A stretch of 64,000 nucleotides of DNA from Alnus glutinosa (GCF_958979055.1 NC_084897.1:131501-195500); one strand, 5' to 3'; counted from the stretch's first letter, positions 11,913 to 24,874 are shown. The notes: generated from the letters alone by a model not told the origin. Numbers and translations are program-made.

Positions 11913-14115
11913 AATTTTTTCCTATTTGACTAAAAGTACAAACCTCTAAAGTAAAGTCCTTTTTCTACGAAGATAAATGTTTGTCGCATATGTACTCCCA
12001 AGTCACGATAACGTTTGGCCCAACATAGACTGATAAATTGTTCGATCAAAACTGCCCCTCCAAATTTTAAAATATTACCAAACTGGCAAAATAAAAAAAA
12101 ACATCGTATTTGGAAACAAAAAAAGGGTAGTATGGGAAGTGGATAAAATGAAGATAACTACGTAGATTCAACCCCACCCCCCGCGGCAATCCAACGCCGA
12201 CAAATGATTTGTGAAACGCGTCCTACTGTTTGGTGTTTTCACTGTTTTAGAGGGAGGAAGGGACAGCTGTCCGCGCTTTCATTCCCTAAACCTAATTGTT
12301 TATTCAATTAATTATTAGGAGAACTTAGGAGAACTTATATTAAAAAAAAATAAAATTAATTATTAGGAGAAATCAAAACGGAGGTGGAGGAGTGGTAGAT
12401 TGGGCAACACCTCGTGGCCCAATGGGTTTCACTCGTCAGTCACCAACACCACGTGGCTTCTATACGGAGATAGTCAGATCCATAGAGATATGGGGAACGT
12501 GTGTATACATTTGCCATTCCAACTGTTGCTTTTCCAATCGTACACTGATATTTGTAGCCGACATTTTTATCGTCTAATTTTTTTATTTTTATTTTTTAAG
12601 TCTAAATTAAGGTTTTTTTTTTTTATTTTTTTTATTTTATAGATAGTCTAAATTAAGTTCTTATAGTAAAGGCCGACGCTTCATCTCTCTGACTAGTCGC
12701 CTTTCCGAGTCAGCTTTGTTGATGGTAACCGTAAAAGGACGGCTCTGGTGTTGTCACAGTGCCGATTGCGACGCTTACACGTGTTCAGTCGTACAAAAGT
12801 AGGATTTATTTTCCAATATTCTATATAAACTTAAAAGAAAAAGAAAATCAAAATCAAAATTTGCTACGAAATTTTCTGTTTCTACAATTTTATGGTGGAA
12901 TATGTTGTTGTCTGCTATTTACCAAGTATAGCTGCCTGTGTCGATAGAAGGGAGAAGTGAAGTGATTGGGGGGTCGCTTTTAATTGAGCACTGCTGCACT
13001 GGGACAGCTATCGGACACGACAAACAATCTTGGAGTTCGTGAGGATAGGATCACACACCTGATTTTGGCGAGTGGGGCTTATCCACTTTACGCTATTCAC
13101 TCACTTTTATTTACTCTCTGTTTCGAGGAACCTACAGAACACTGTGGAAGCCGAAGTCCACAGCACGCCGATCCTCTCCGGTATTTGAACCGGAGACGAG
13201 CCTATTCCTTCAAATGGGATAGCAAAATTGTCCAATTCTCGGTACACGTTACTAATATTTATCAACTTTATCTTATTTATTGAAATCGTAAATGCAGACA
13301 AACCTAAACTAAACTTAAAATAAACTTTTCTGTTCCCATCCTCTTTCCTGGGAAGTCTCTGGGCATTCCAAAGCAAAAATACCAGCTATTTCATATTTTT
13401 ATTAATGAGGCATGTGATCTCTTTTGAATTTACAGAAACAAAGCTAATCACGATGGTCTCTTCCTTGATGCCCTTGTTATCTCCAAAATCATCAAAAAAA
13501 AGTTTCCTTGGAACACCATGCATGCTGCGTGAAAATTAAAGTCTTCTACCATGGTGGAGAAGTGGTCCCCTTCCCTGCAGAGTATTATTTTGACAGTGCT
13601 GTGAAGATTCAATAACCACTTAAAGTGACTATGATCGGCGGTTAAGGACAATAACCGCATATACACTCCTAAGTTCCCAATATTTACTCAAAATTGGAGG
13701 ATTTCCTCCATTATCTCGAACATCTTTGCATCCATCCCGTCTTTCTCCTCTTGGGAAGCTCATAAAGTATACAAAAGTGCAATTTTCTACGCCCATTATG
13801 CGGCATTTTGGACTGCAAAAAAAAAAAAAAAAAAAAAAAAAAATTCTGATTGCGTTCTCATTTCTCCCCCACCAGTTCCCTTTTTTCTTATATGTACTAG
13901 TGGCTCATCTAGGGGATAATACTTGATCAAATCAGCAATATTGGTACCAACTTGCGTCTCAGCTACTATGAGGAAGGATCATCCCTACACTATAGAAGTT
14001 TTGATGGGATACTTCACTTTCACTCATAGGTACCAAAATTAACAATCTTTTTGTCATGCCACAGTAACAAATATATGCATGCTGTCCTGTTCTTTATGAG
14101 TGACATCCACATCAT

Positions 14116-14156
14116 GCTGCCATGGCTTTCTCAATAACGCAGAAAGCCATGGCAGC
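14116..14156. repeat. Perfect 16-bp hairpin
   Basis: GCTGCCATGGCTTTCT is followed by a 9-base loop and then by its exact reverse complement AGAAAGCCATGGCAGC. The stem is GC-balanced and isolated in AT-rich DNA. It has no T-run, so it does not resemble a simple terminator, and the stem is too short for a normal plant miRNA precursor. Confidence 0.85.
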
Positions 14157-14450
14157 CATCCATTTCTACTGCATCACATAGATCGAACTTCATCTTTAAA
14201 AAAATTTCCTACAGATCGAAAAAAGGAACACAACAAATTTTTCAAACTCGTTTGATTGCCGTGAATTCGCTCGAGCCACCTATCGAGCATGTATCAAACA
14301 ATCATTTCTGGTAGGCCATCGCTCGAGCGGTGTCCTCTAATAGAGGACCACTTGAGTGCCTCCCAGGGTGTCCAGCAAAAAAAAAAAAATAGTAATTAAG
14401 CCATGTTGTACGTTGTGATTAATTAAGTAAAAACTTATCTTTTCTTTACT

Positions 14451-14451
<1 letters not shown>

Positions 14452-14496
<45 letters not shown>

Positions 14497-14936
14497 CACC
14501 AAGGTCTCCAACCTTTCTAGAGAAGATCAGGGTTGATAAGACTGAAAGGGAGATAGATAAACGTGCAAATGCAATGTTGTAGTACGTAAGTAATTACCAA
14601 TAGATGCTTAACAACAGGATTCAATCAGATTAAGAATGCCACAAAATTGGGAAATAGTCACATATAGCTTCCAATATTTTTTGACAAAATTATAGTTTAC
14701 TTGGCACGTTTTAATATTCAATATATTGCCGAAAGCTGAAGAAATATTTCCGCGTTAGAATGTCGTAGGCAATGAGTTCCAAGTACACATTGGAGGTTCG
14801 TTGATCGAGGTAGAGCGGTGAGGGCTCCATCAATATTTTAGTTTAGGAAGATGTCTTCTGAGGGCTCCATTCATTATTTTAAACAAAGATATGACTATCT
14901 GCAAGATTGCATGTATATCTAGCTTCTTCCTCATAA

Positions 14937-14982
<46 letters not shown>
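14452..14982. repeat. Microsatellites (TA)n and (GA)n
   Basis: A (TA)n run occupies 14452-14494 and a (GA)n run 14940-14982. The DNA between them is unremarkable AT-rich sequence. Confidence 0.95.
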
Positions 14983-14985
<3 letters not shown>

Positions 14986-15030
14986 GGGGTGGGGGGAATT
15001 TTTTATTTTTATTTTTCGTCTAAGCAGGAG

Positions 15031-15252
15031 TAGGGGTGGGTAAATTATCCGCCTACTTTCTACTGTCTATCAACCGCTTACCTTACCGAACCGATCCACC
15101 ATTGACCGCCTACTGACTAATTTCAATTCGGTAGTCAGATAAAATTTTGTTCCGAAAGCCGTTTCGGTAACCAAACCGCCTTTATTTTCAACCAATTAAC
15201 CAAACCGACATAAAACGAAACAACGTCGTTTTAGTAAGAACGAAACGTTTGA

Positions 15253-15286
<34 letters not shown>

Positions 15287-15583
15287 CCTTTAAAAAAATT
15301 AAAACGACGTCGTTTCATTACCTATGTTAACCGATTTGACCGACTTAACCGACCGCCTATTAACCGCTTAGCCAACTTAACCAACCACTTATTAACCAAC
15401 TTAATTGATTTAATCGAAATAATTCACTAACTGCATTCTGACAAATGTCGGTTAACCGAAATAATTCACCGACTGTTTTCCGACAATTTAATTGACTTAA
15501 TCGAAATAATTCACCGACTACATTATGATAAAAGTCAGTTAACCGACCGAATTAACCGTTTACCGAACCGATACCCAATCCTA
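15031..15583. mobile_element. Non-autonomous hAT-like element with 8-bp target duplication
   Basis: The termini are TAGGGGTGGGTA at the left and the complement of TAGGATTGGGTA at the right, about 10 of 12 matching. The flanks are AGCAGGAG (15023-15030) and AGCAGAAG (15584-15591), an 8-bp duplication with one mismatch, as expected for hAT insertion. The 553-bp body repeats ACCGACTTAACCGA-type units and CGGTTAACCG palindromes, with an AACGACGTCGTTT palindrome and a T run at 15255-15286. No transposase. Elements of this style rich in CCGAACCGA are common in plants. Confidence 0.75.
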
Positions 15584-15896
15584 AGCAGAAGATAAGGAAG
15601 TTAGAGCGAATTGAACAGGACAGTGCAGAAGATTGGGTATTTTAGTAATGCGTTTGGTAAAAGGTACAAGTTTCAAAGGCCTTGACCAAATTTAATATGT
15701 GAATGCTGGGCCTGGTGACATTGACATATTGTCAATTGCAATCCTAATTAGGCCTCGTGTCCCCCTAACGGGGAAGAACAATTCTGTACTGGAGGCCAAC
15801 TCTAATAAAAATTTATAATCATTTATTTATGTAAGTTTGGTCATTTGGCCAATGACAATCGAATGCTTAATGGTGATGATAAGCAATATTAACTAG

Positions 15897-16230
15897 TGCC
15901 AGCAATTTTTTATACGACTTATAAATTCGACATGGACCTAGTACGAAATTAAATGGTTAAGGTTAAGAAGTTTAATTCGTTTAATTAAATGGATTGGGCT
16001 ATGATTGGTCTATATAGTCTTATACATATGCTTCGACACAAACCGAACCGACCTGCGACATAATAACAAGCAATTTTTGACACGAACTCAATACAAAATT
16101 AGAGGGTTAAGGTTGTGAGGTTTGATCCGTTTAATTAAATGGATTGAGTTAGAGTTGACCTATATAATCTTATACTAATATCTCAACACGACTCAAACCC
16201 GACATCTGAACACAAATTGTCGCCTCTAAT
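15897..16230. repeat. GACACGA-family repeat, locus 1 (two units)
   Basis: Two diverged units of about 165 bp. Each runs GCAATTTTT, TACGACTT or CACGAACT, AAATTA.GGTTAAGG, GTTTAATTAAATGGATTG, TGACCTATATAATCTTATA, then CGACACGACTCAAACCCGAC. The ends TAGTGCCAGCAATTT and the complement of TAGAGGCGACAATTT form imperfect terminal inverted repeats. The same family occurs at 21655-21945 and 57340-57661. Confidence 0.65.
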
Positions 16231-18359
16231 GGTAAGAATGAGACTAATAAAACCAGGTCAAATATTAAAAGGGAATTAAAGACATTCAAACATAGAAGAT
16301 TAATTTTATCAAATAATCTGACAGATAAGGTCCAAGAAAGTGTGGCTTAAGAACAGTAACAAAAGGGCCCAAGTGGCCATCTAAATCGATAAACAAAAGG
16401 AATCAAGGAAAGAGCCCAACCCGTTAACACAAACAGTATTTGTGGCAGCCCATAACTCTGGAACAAGTGGGTGGGGGTGGGCCTAGCAGCGCCTACGGGC
16501 CCTACCCTGCGCTTGTCCACATTCGTGCGTAGAATATGACGTCAGGCTTCACTGAACCAAGACCAAGACAGATGGCAACACTTTTTTTTTAAAGTGACAA
16601 CAACTACTTTATCGGATTTTGGTTTTTAGTTAGTTTCCTGGTTATTGATTTGAATTATATATGCATTGCTTCTAGTCTGCAACATTTCAATCAGATCAAA
16701 CGCTAGTGACATATCATTGAGGGAGATTAAATTATTAATTATATTTTGTATTCATCGCACTCAACTCATGAATATATATATATATATATATGTTTAATTT
16801 ATTTTTTATTCATTCCTTAAATAAAATTTATGATCAGTTTTTTGGTTTTGCAAATAATCAAAAGATTATATATATATATATATTGTGAAATTTTGATAAT
16901 TCGAAAGTGGCAGCAAACCTGCTGCAAAGAAATTATTTCCAAAGACTTGGTGGTAATTAATTGGGACTACTTTTTCCTGACTTGAATTTCAGAGCATGAG
17001 GTAAGGCATTATTTTGTTATAAATTTGACGTGATGCATCATGCATGACATGTCAATCTTCAATTCGATGTGATCATGTGAGTGTGACTTTTTAGTTTCTA
17101 ACTAAAACGTCATAATGATGTTGTGAAACGGATATCTTTAATCTTCTAGCCATGATTTGAGTGGTAAATATTAATAATAGTTGAGTGGTAAATTAAATAA
17201 CGTTATTCTTTGAGGAGGGGCGGGCTGTTGTTTCATCCCAATTACCGTGTTGACCGCGTCCAAGGAGTAAAAAACTAGGGAATTTACTTGACGTTATATA
17301 TCAGAAAATTGTATCATCTACGACAGAAAGGACTATACTCTTCAATTGGAAGCTTCTTTCTTTTGTTATTTTTTTCAAAGTGTTTCTTAAGATAATGCTA
17401 TTGCCTTGAAGAAGCTACAAGCTAGCATATGGCCCTTACTACTTTGAGAGTCACTATCCCTCTGTACGGGATAGAAAATGAACAAGCTCTCCATTCATTT
17501 ATGTGGAGTATGAAGTGACACCCTTCACACGCTCCCCCGTGTCCATGTGCATCCACACGTGTGTGTGTGTGTGTGTGTGAGTGAGAGAGAGAGAGAGAGA
17601 GAGCAATGACAATATAGCTCCTTGAGTTGAGTCTTGCAAATCAAGCAAATGACACACGTATTGCAGATGTCATCACAGACTCACAGTTAAAATCAAATCA
17701 AAAGGCACCCAATTAATTAACCATAACTCATTTTTCTCAAAAACTATTCTAAATTCAAAGAGGGGGAAAAAGGGAAAATGCTGTTATAAAGGTGAATAAG
17801 ATTGGTGACAGTGATAGACAACCATTTGAATCTTAAGCTGGAAAAAGATTAATCAATGTGAATTTTCAATTGCTGGCCGAGGAGCGGAGTGACTGAAAGA
17901 GATCGAGAGAATTATTATATACGCCATTGCTTTTCCCCAATATTCAATGCAAGAGTCACGAAGAAATACTAGAATGTTGTTCACCAGATAAAATTGCAAG
18001 ATTAATATAGAGCATACGTACGCAATGAGTAAAAGACACGGGGTTACAAGCCTTATTTTTGAAATTCTATCCCACACCGATAAAAAAAAAAAGAAAAAAA
18101 GAGAAGGTAATAGCAAGATTTTTTCCTCACAAATATACCAAAACCAGAGGCAAAGAAACGTTTTTTTTTTTTTTTTTTTTTAAGTATCTGACCTATATAC
18201 AAGAGAAGAATATGTGGCGCACACCTCTTCTAAGAAAACAGCTAGCATGCAGCACTTCTTGGACTTGGAGCCCTCTTGTAGCTGAAAAGTCTGCAGTTTC
18301 AATATTCTTCCTCCACTGATTAATTAACCAGAGGCTCAGACATCTTAATTCAAAGCTAA
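16231..18359. other. Intergenic and 3' flank of the MYB gene
   Basis: No gene recognised. (TA)n runs near 16771-16791 and 16868-16882 and a GT/GA microsatellite at about 17560-17603 are the only clear structures. 18300-18359 should be the 3' UTR of the MYB gene transcribed leftward. Confidence 0.4.
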
Positions 18360-19894
18360 TTAAGTATGTCCAAAGGCCGCAGCAAGTCTTTGGATATCCT
18401 TACCGCATATATCAGAGTTAGTCTGTAAAGTTCCTTGCTGCTTGTTATGAGGCCACATAGCACTTGAACTGTCAGTCACCAAATGCGTTTCTGATTCTGA
18501 TTTTATCTCATTGTATAAACACTGTGGTGTTTGATTTTGTAAAGCAGCCGCCATCAATAATGGGTTACTAAAATATTCTGCCCACTTGATGTCTTCGGTC
18601 AGATGGATTTGGGTCTCCTTATCTGATGTGCCACAATCCGCCAATCCCCATGAAAACATGCTGTTCTCCAGCAAGGAGCTGCTGCTTTGCAACTCAGCAC
18701 TGCTACTGCTTCCGCTGCTGCTATTGCTATTAATGTTGGTGGTGGCACTGCCTTCCCAGTAACGGGATCCATTAACTGTGAAAGAGCTCATGGATACATT
18801 GTCGGAGGGAAAAGTAAGTGAAGGCTTGTAACCAATAGAGGCTGGTAGCAATGAACTGGTTGACGGTGAAAGAATGGTAGATATTGCAAACTCAGAATTC
18901 ATATCAAATGATTTCCCACTTTGGGTGAACCACTGCGTGGGGTTGGAGTTTGTGGCATTGGATGCATAATTCAATTGCTGAAGCGGAAAATGACCCACCA
19001 AATCTGAAGGCTGACTTTCTTGGAGGAAGTCATTGTTGGGTGTGGCTGTGGGTGTCATCAAATTGTTATTGATGCTCCTGCTGTTTGTTGTTCTGGAGCT
19101 GGAAGAGCCCTGAACTTCCAATGGGTAGCCATGTGCATCAATTGGGGATGGTCTCTGCTCAAGTAAAGCTATTTCTTGCCTCGAACTTTCTGCCTTGAGG
19201 AGATTCAGTTCATTGGATGCCACCGACATTTTGTCTTTGCTTTTGGCTTCTGTATCTTTATCCTCCCCATTCTCCACTTCCGAAAGTGGTTTGTGGGTGA
19301 CGGGGTCAATGCCTCTCTGCCTGAGCTTCTTCTTTAAGCAAGAGTTCCATAGATTTTTTATTTCATTGTCGGTTCTTCCAGGCAATTGTGCTGCAATCTG
19401 AGACCACCTGGGGAAGCCACGGAATTAATCCAAGATTAATGTTTAAAAAAGTTAATGATTGCTCCGACCATCGGAAAGCGAAATTGAGAAACAATGTGCA
19501 AGGGTTAAGACGAGGAGAGGGGATAATTACCTGTTCCCGAGAACTGCATGAAGTTCGATTATAAGGTTCTCTTCCTCCTGTGAGAATGTACCTCTCTTCA
19601 AATCAGGCCTCAAGTAGTTGATCCACCTCAATCTGCAGCTCTTCCCACACCTCTGCAGACCTGCCAATTCATCATATGGAGATGGACCATTATAAATTCA
19701 CCTTTTTTTCTGAACAATGCAGAAAGACTTGTTAGTTTGAGGGACAAGCAAACAAAATTACCAGCTTGCTTAGGTACAGAGCTCCAACACCCATGACCGT
19801 ATTTAGTAATATGCCTCAGAAGCTTCTCATCCTCCTCAGGTGACCACAGGCCTTTCCTTAGCTTCTGCTTGTAACAGCAAGAGTGCCTCCCCAT
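18360..19894 (-). CDS. MYB61: R2R3-MYB transcription factor, MYB61/MYB50 type (subgroup 13)
   Basis: Three minus-strand exons, 19894-19762, 19660-19531 and 19407-18360, give 436 residues with the canonical R2R3-MYB intron positions. It begins [20 protein letters not shown]. The R2 tryptophans ([23 protein letters not shown]) and the R3 helices ([31 protein letters not shown]) are intact. THKPLSEVE after R3 and [13 protein letters not shown] at the C-terminus match the AtMYB61/MYB50 branch. The long Ser/Asn-rich middle is normal for an activation region. AtMYB61 controls secondary-wall and lignin genes, seed mucilage and stomatal aperture in response to sugar. By homology this gene probably regulates wall and carbon allocation. 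The exact orthologue (MYB61, 50, 55 or 86) needs a tree. Confidence 0.93.
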
Positions 19895-20033
19895 TTTAGA
19901 GCAAGACCCACCTGCTATGAGGGAGAACCTATCCTTAAACAGCAAGTTTCGTTGAATCCTAGGAGAAGTGTCAGCAACGGCTAGAGGTGGCTCTGAATGG
20001 ATTTTGAAGGGAGTTGTGGTAGAAAAGATGTTT

Positions 20034-20034
<1 letters not shown>

Positions 20035-20066
<32 letters not shown>

Positions 20067-20128
20067 AGTGACAGGGAGGTTGAGAAAATGAAGTGGCAGC
20101 TGAGAAAGGAAGTTGAATTAATATATAA
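20035..20128 (-). promoter_or_regulatory. MYB gene core promoter: TATA box and CT-rich leader
   Basis: On the minus strand, CTTATATATTAATTC around 20119-20128 is a TATA-like box about 225 bases before the ATG. Between it and the ATG the leader has a CT dinucleotide run (20035-20059 as GA on the plus strand), which would be transcribed into the 5' UTR. Confidence 0.5.
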
Positions 20129-20221
20129 GAACTAAGAAGCCCTCCAAGCTAGAGAGAAAAGTCACACTCAATTAAGGCAGTACTCCTATTTGAGTTTAGT
20201 TTTTCTTTTCTTTTATAAAAG

Positions 20222-20224
<3 letters not shown>

Positions 20225-20274
<50 letters not shown>

Positions 20275-20685
20275 TGGTGTTTGTAAAACAAGATCGATGA
20301 TGATATGAAGTAACGAGATGAGTTGCATATGTCTCGTCAAAGGTCACAGAATTAAATATGTCTCTTGCAGAAATGGTGGTATTTTTCGACGATAACAGCA
20401 GCTGAGAACAACCCATGCTTGCAACCGAAGTCAGAAAAAAAAAAAAAAAAAAAAAAATTTCTTGCTAATTAATTAGATGAACACGGTACACCCACGTACA
20501 TGCCGGAATAGTTTCGCTGTGGTTTTTATAATTTTTTTTTTTTACCGACATGAAAAATCCCATATTCCAATACTCCACAATTAGAAAGAGAACTAAAAGT
20601 TGTCCATTAATACAAATTGAGGAACTAATAAGTGAGATACGTCTGCAAATAAAATTACCAAAATAAAGTTAAGTTAATTTGCATG

Positions 20686-20740
<55 letters not shown>
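20225..20740. repeat. (GA)n and (TA)n microsatellites upstream of the MYB gene
   Basis: (GA)n at 20225-20272, a poly-A run at 20435-20457 and (TA)n at 20692-20740. These lie in the distal promoter of the MYB gene. Confidence 0.93.
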
Positions 20741-20743
<3 letters not shown>

Positions 20744-21654
20744 CCATACAATCGATCAGCTGTGTGTGTGAAAGTGTGAAAAAGTGAAATATTCCATTTC
20801 TTGTCTCTGAAAGAAAACATGAGATGAGAGGGTGAGGGTCTATTCTTTACTTTACGCTTTGGGCTTTATGACAATTCTTCCCAATAGTAAACAACCTTGG
20901 AAAAGTCTTATCATTACATGGAAAGAACGTGTAATACGTATGGGTCATTTTCATAAATAGATCGATTATTTCATTATTTTTGGATAAAATCCACTCAAAT
21001 CTTGCAAATTATTGCTTCAACCCTCATGGCTTCCTTTTTGAATGAAAGATTTCTCTTATATTCCTCTTCGCTGCGCCCAAATTCAAGAAAAATAGACCTT
21101 TCCTACCTAATAACTATTATATATATGACCAGAATCGATTATACTGAGCTACCTATTGTACGTGTTGACACAACGTGACGGTAGGCCAGTCCAAGAGAAA
21201 GTACACCATTAACCCTAGCTAATTACTGATTGAAAGACATCCTTCAAATACTCAAAAACAAAGAACATAAATTCATAATGCAGAGAACTCTGAAAATTAC
21301 CAAAAAAAAAAAAAAAAAACTAAATATAAGAATCTTCCAAGGCCAAACATGAACATCCTAGCTAGGTGATGTTGGAACAAATGGTTTATATTTTTTTAGG
21401 CATAGAGAGTAGTACGAGAGTACCAGTATCATAATCAGTATAATAGGGGTTTATGTTATGCTGTAACTCTAAATCATAATTGAAATAGCCGCACTTCTGT
21501 GTATGGATATGAGCACATTGTCAAACCACGTAAATCTGTGTCTTGATTTTCTCTATTTTCTCTTGCTCTTTCTTTTTTATTCTATATTATTCATTATTAT
21601 TGTGCACAGTAACAAGTAATTAACAACATGTGAGCTCATAAATATATACATTGA

Positions 21655-21945
21655 AGACAAATGAGTTTGAGTCGTTTAATTAAATAAGCCAGATTAATGT
21701 TGACCTATATAATTTTATATCATGACTCGACACGACCCGAATTCGACCTACAACAATTAGGACTGACAATTTTTTACACGACTTGTAAACTAGACACAAA
21801 TTCAACACGAAATTAACGGGTTAAGGTTGATGAATCTTACCCATTTAATTAAATGAGTTGAGTTACGGTTAACTAATATAGTCTTACTACACATATATAC
21901 CCTGACACAATCCGAATCCGACACGAAAATACGAATTACCTCCCA
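21655..21945. repeat. GACACGA-family repeat, locus 2
   Basis: Same unit as at 15897-16230: GTTTAATTAAAT, TTGACCTATATAATTTTATA, CTCGACACGACCCGAAT, then GACTGACAATTTTTTACACG and AAATTAACGGGTTAAGG, followed by a second partial unit. Diverged, non-coding. Confidence 0.6.
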
Positions 21946-22321
21946 TGCTATACGTTTATTGTAGCATTCTCGGTCTTGGAGAAAAACTATGTTTGGACAT
22001 ACGTACGTACGTGTGTTTATATATATATATATATGGATTATTTATTTTAATATGAATGCCTTTTTTGGCCAATAATATAGCCAAAAACTCTAGCAAATCT
22101 GTAATTAATAACAACCAACTAATGGCGCAACAGTAGATTTATTACAACCTAATAAAACCTCATTAAAACGACCGCCGTCTAATCACGGTGCCAAGTGCCA
22201 TCTCCATTACCATCATCACAAAGCTGTTGCAAGCACCTTCTCTCCTCCAATTCGCCATGCGTGCCTCAAATGTACTTTTGTTCGAATCAGAATCTGGACT
22301 TAAAGATTCCTTTCTATTTTA

Positions 22322-22361
22322 TCTTCTTCTTCTTCTTCTTCTTCTTCTTCTTCTTCTTCTT
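22322..22361. repeat. (TTC)n microsatellite
   Basis: About 13 CTT/TTC units within an otherwise featureless intergenic stretch between the MYB promoter and the hAT element at 24875. No gene is visible between 20740 and 24874 apart from the listed repeats. Confidence 0.9.
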
Positions 22362-22482
22362 GTTTTTGCGCTAAAATATAACTAAAACTTAAACTTCATT
22401 AGTGCTCGTGATAACCAAGTTTAAGAAATATACTTCCTCCTTCAATCAATTTATAAATCTTAATTAATACAAGATAAGAAAA

Positions 22483-22513
<31 letters not shown>

Positions 22514-22996
22514 TATACCCGTTTGAATAATAAATAGATAATCCCCATTGGTAAACAATTTACTTATCTGTAATGCATGTCAACCTTCCTTCAAATCATG
22601 AAGGTTATATTTCCTCCCTCCTCTTAGATGTCACTTCTAAAGAAATGAGATGGAGATACAAGTACTTGGTTCTTGTAATCTTCCTCAAAATATTTTTTAG
22701 GGAAAAAAACACATAATCATTGTGTACTATCACGTTATTTGCATATAGCTCCCCAAACTATTATTTATGACACTTGTCCCCTCAAGCTATCGCTAATCTC
22801 TTTCCTTTTATATATATATATATATATATATAAAGGACAAATATGATATTCAAACTCCTAAAATCAGGATACTTTTGGTATTTCAAATAAAAAAAATTGC
22901 ATGCATAGGTCTCGTGTGGCATTTTCCATCCATTTTTAAATCAAACGCTATTGAAGGGTGCCAATGGCAAGAAAATGGTAGTTGAAGGGGGTTAAG

Positions 22997-23282
22997 TGCC
23001 ACAAATCATCACTTATTCTAAAAGCGTAGGCTGGTAGAAAATAGTGAATTTAATCATTTAATCAATATTTTAACACTTCATCTCACGCGTGGGCTTAAAC
23101 TCATACTCTATAACAGAGGCTCAACACGTAGAATATTTAATTGAAATTAAAGGTAAATAACAGAGATAATGTTTAAACTCAAGACATTTACTCTAATACC
23201 ATGTTAATTAAATAATCATTTATCCCAAAATGTTAACTTTATAAGAAATCATGAGTTTAATCAATTAATCAATACTTTAACA
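22997..23282 (-). repeat. TRIM-like miniature LTR element, copy 3 (minus orientation)
   Basis: Read on the minus strand from 23282. The left repeat starts TGTTAAAGTATTGATTAAT and ends TTAATTAACA. It is followed at once by TGGTATTAGAGT, a one-mismatch variant of the plant Copia primer-binding site. A short non-coding body follows, then the purine-rich GTGAGATGAAG, and the right repeat starts TGTTAAAATATTGATTAAA and ends GATTTGTGGCA. This is the best-preserved of the three copies and shows TG...CA repeats of roughly 85-90 bp. Confidence 0.68.
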
Positions 23283-24461
23283 GAAGTCCAAATGGGATGT
23301 CAGCTCGAGGGCGTAAGTGTACGTATTTTCTCCTTTTTTTTTTCTTTTTTTTTTAATTTATACCAACTTACGCAGAAATACTCCTTAATTTTGTTTTTCG
23401 ATTGATACTACCAAAAGACATCATGCATGAATGAAAACTTGTTTTAATTTTCCCCACTTCCATGGTTGAAAAATAAGATTCACCATCTGGATTTCTCGAT
23501 GTAACCTCCGGTCCATATATAGCTCCTCTGAACTGCCTTAAACTTAATTTTGACGTGGCAATTTGTGATGATTAATTAATTTCTCAATCCTAGTTGTAGT
23601 TTGCAAAAACTCCTTGGGGAACCTCCTTTAATTCATGCGTTGACCCAGCTGCTAGCTTACTAACATGCATGTTTGAATAATTTAATCATTTAATTATATA
23701 CTTTTACACTTAATTAATTACAACATTATCAATTATAAAATTAGAAATTTTGGATTTCTTTAAAATGGTTGGAAAATAGTTTTATCTGAAAATTGGAATG
23801 GGAAATTCGTGATGTATATACCATCTGATCGATCATTAGAATTAAATTTGATATTGAACAAAGCTTTTGGATTGTGGACACTTCAATAATATTTCCCGAC
23901 CATGCTCCATGTGCATATTATCCCCACAAAAAGGACAATGAGTTGAACCCTAAACCTATTTAACTCGCTTCTCCACCAATTGACATTATAATTGAAAGGA
24001 AAATGCATAAGTTGTTTTGTCTTTTAGTCTGAATTAAATAATTATACTTGATCATAATATAACTTTTTTATATTGTCCACATATATATATATATATATAT
24101 GTGAGGATTGGAATAAAAAAAAAAAAATATGAGATTCTGTTTTGGGATTAATTTTATTTTTTTCAATGATTAGAAGCGAACAGGGGCATCATGCTTTGAA
24201 TAATTATCTAAGATTTAATATTTAATTCAAAATAAGCTAGACTAATATGTATAAAAACATTAATTTATTATGAAGTTACAGAATGCAGGCCCGACACGGT
24301 TGCATTTATTTTTTTTTTTTTTTGGGGAGGGGGGATCTAATTTGGATCGGACCACACTAGCTAGTAGCCTAGCTAATAGTAATCTTTACAGCTCCAGCTT
24401 TAAATCTTCTAATCCCGAACGTACTGCTGTTTCCATCTTTTCCTGGGGCCCTTTCTTTATA

Positions 24462-24464
<3 letters not shown>

Positions 24465-24548
<84 letters not shown>
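24465..24548. repeat. Long (TA)n microsatellite
   Basis: An uninterrupted TA run of more than 80 bases. The Tyr-Ile repeat peptide it can encode is an artefact. Confidence 0.97.
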
Positions 24549-24551
<3 letters not shown>

Positions 24552-24874
24552 ATTTAATTAAAACCATTTTTCGAAGAAGATTAAATGTACGTATATGAAT
24601 TAATTCGCTGATTTAATATGACAACCATGCCAGTAGGAGAGATAGAGGAGAAACCTCGTGTACGTACGTGATCCTTAATTGTTTATGGTTGGGCATAATT
24701 AACTCCCTTAATAACAGTTCAGTTAACGAAATTCCACTAAAACAAGCCATGCACGACGTAATTTACCTATTAAAAATATGAGAAAAATGCTTCAAATGTC
24801 TCTCATATATATATATATATATATATACTCAACTTCTAAACACTTTGGTTGCCACATGCTACGTACGTCAGCAC

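Larger units (their letters stand above)
11913..15030. other. Intergenic, no supported gene
   Basis: Short open frames here have no recognisable domain. 13140-13250 contains CCGGTATTTGAACCGGAGAC and a GGGATAGCAAAATTGTCC stretch that look like transposon debris. A poly-A run lies at 13817-13842. 14270-14350 carries CTCGAGC motifs. Nothing supports a gene. Confidence 0.4.

Noticed and set aside
14116..14156. miRNA precursor
   Set aside because: The 16-bp stem does not extend into the flanks, too short for plant DICER-LIKE processing.
24270..24557. Open frame ending in a long Tyr-Ile repeat peptide
   Set aside because: It is a translation of the (TA)n microsatellite; similar artefacts occur at 43975-44250 and 34487-34729.
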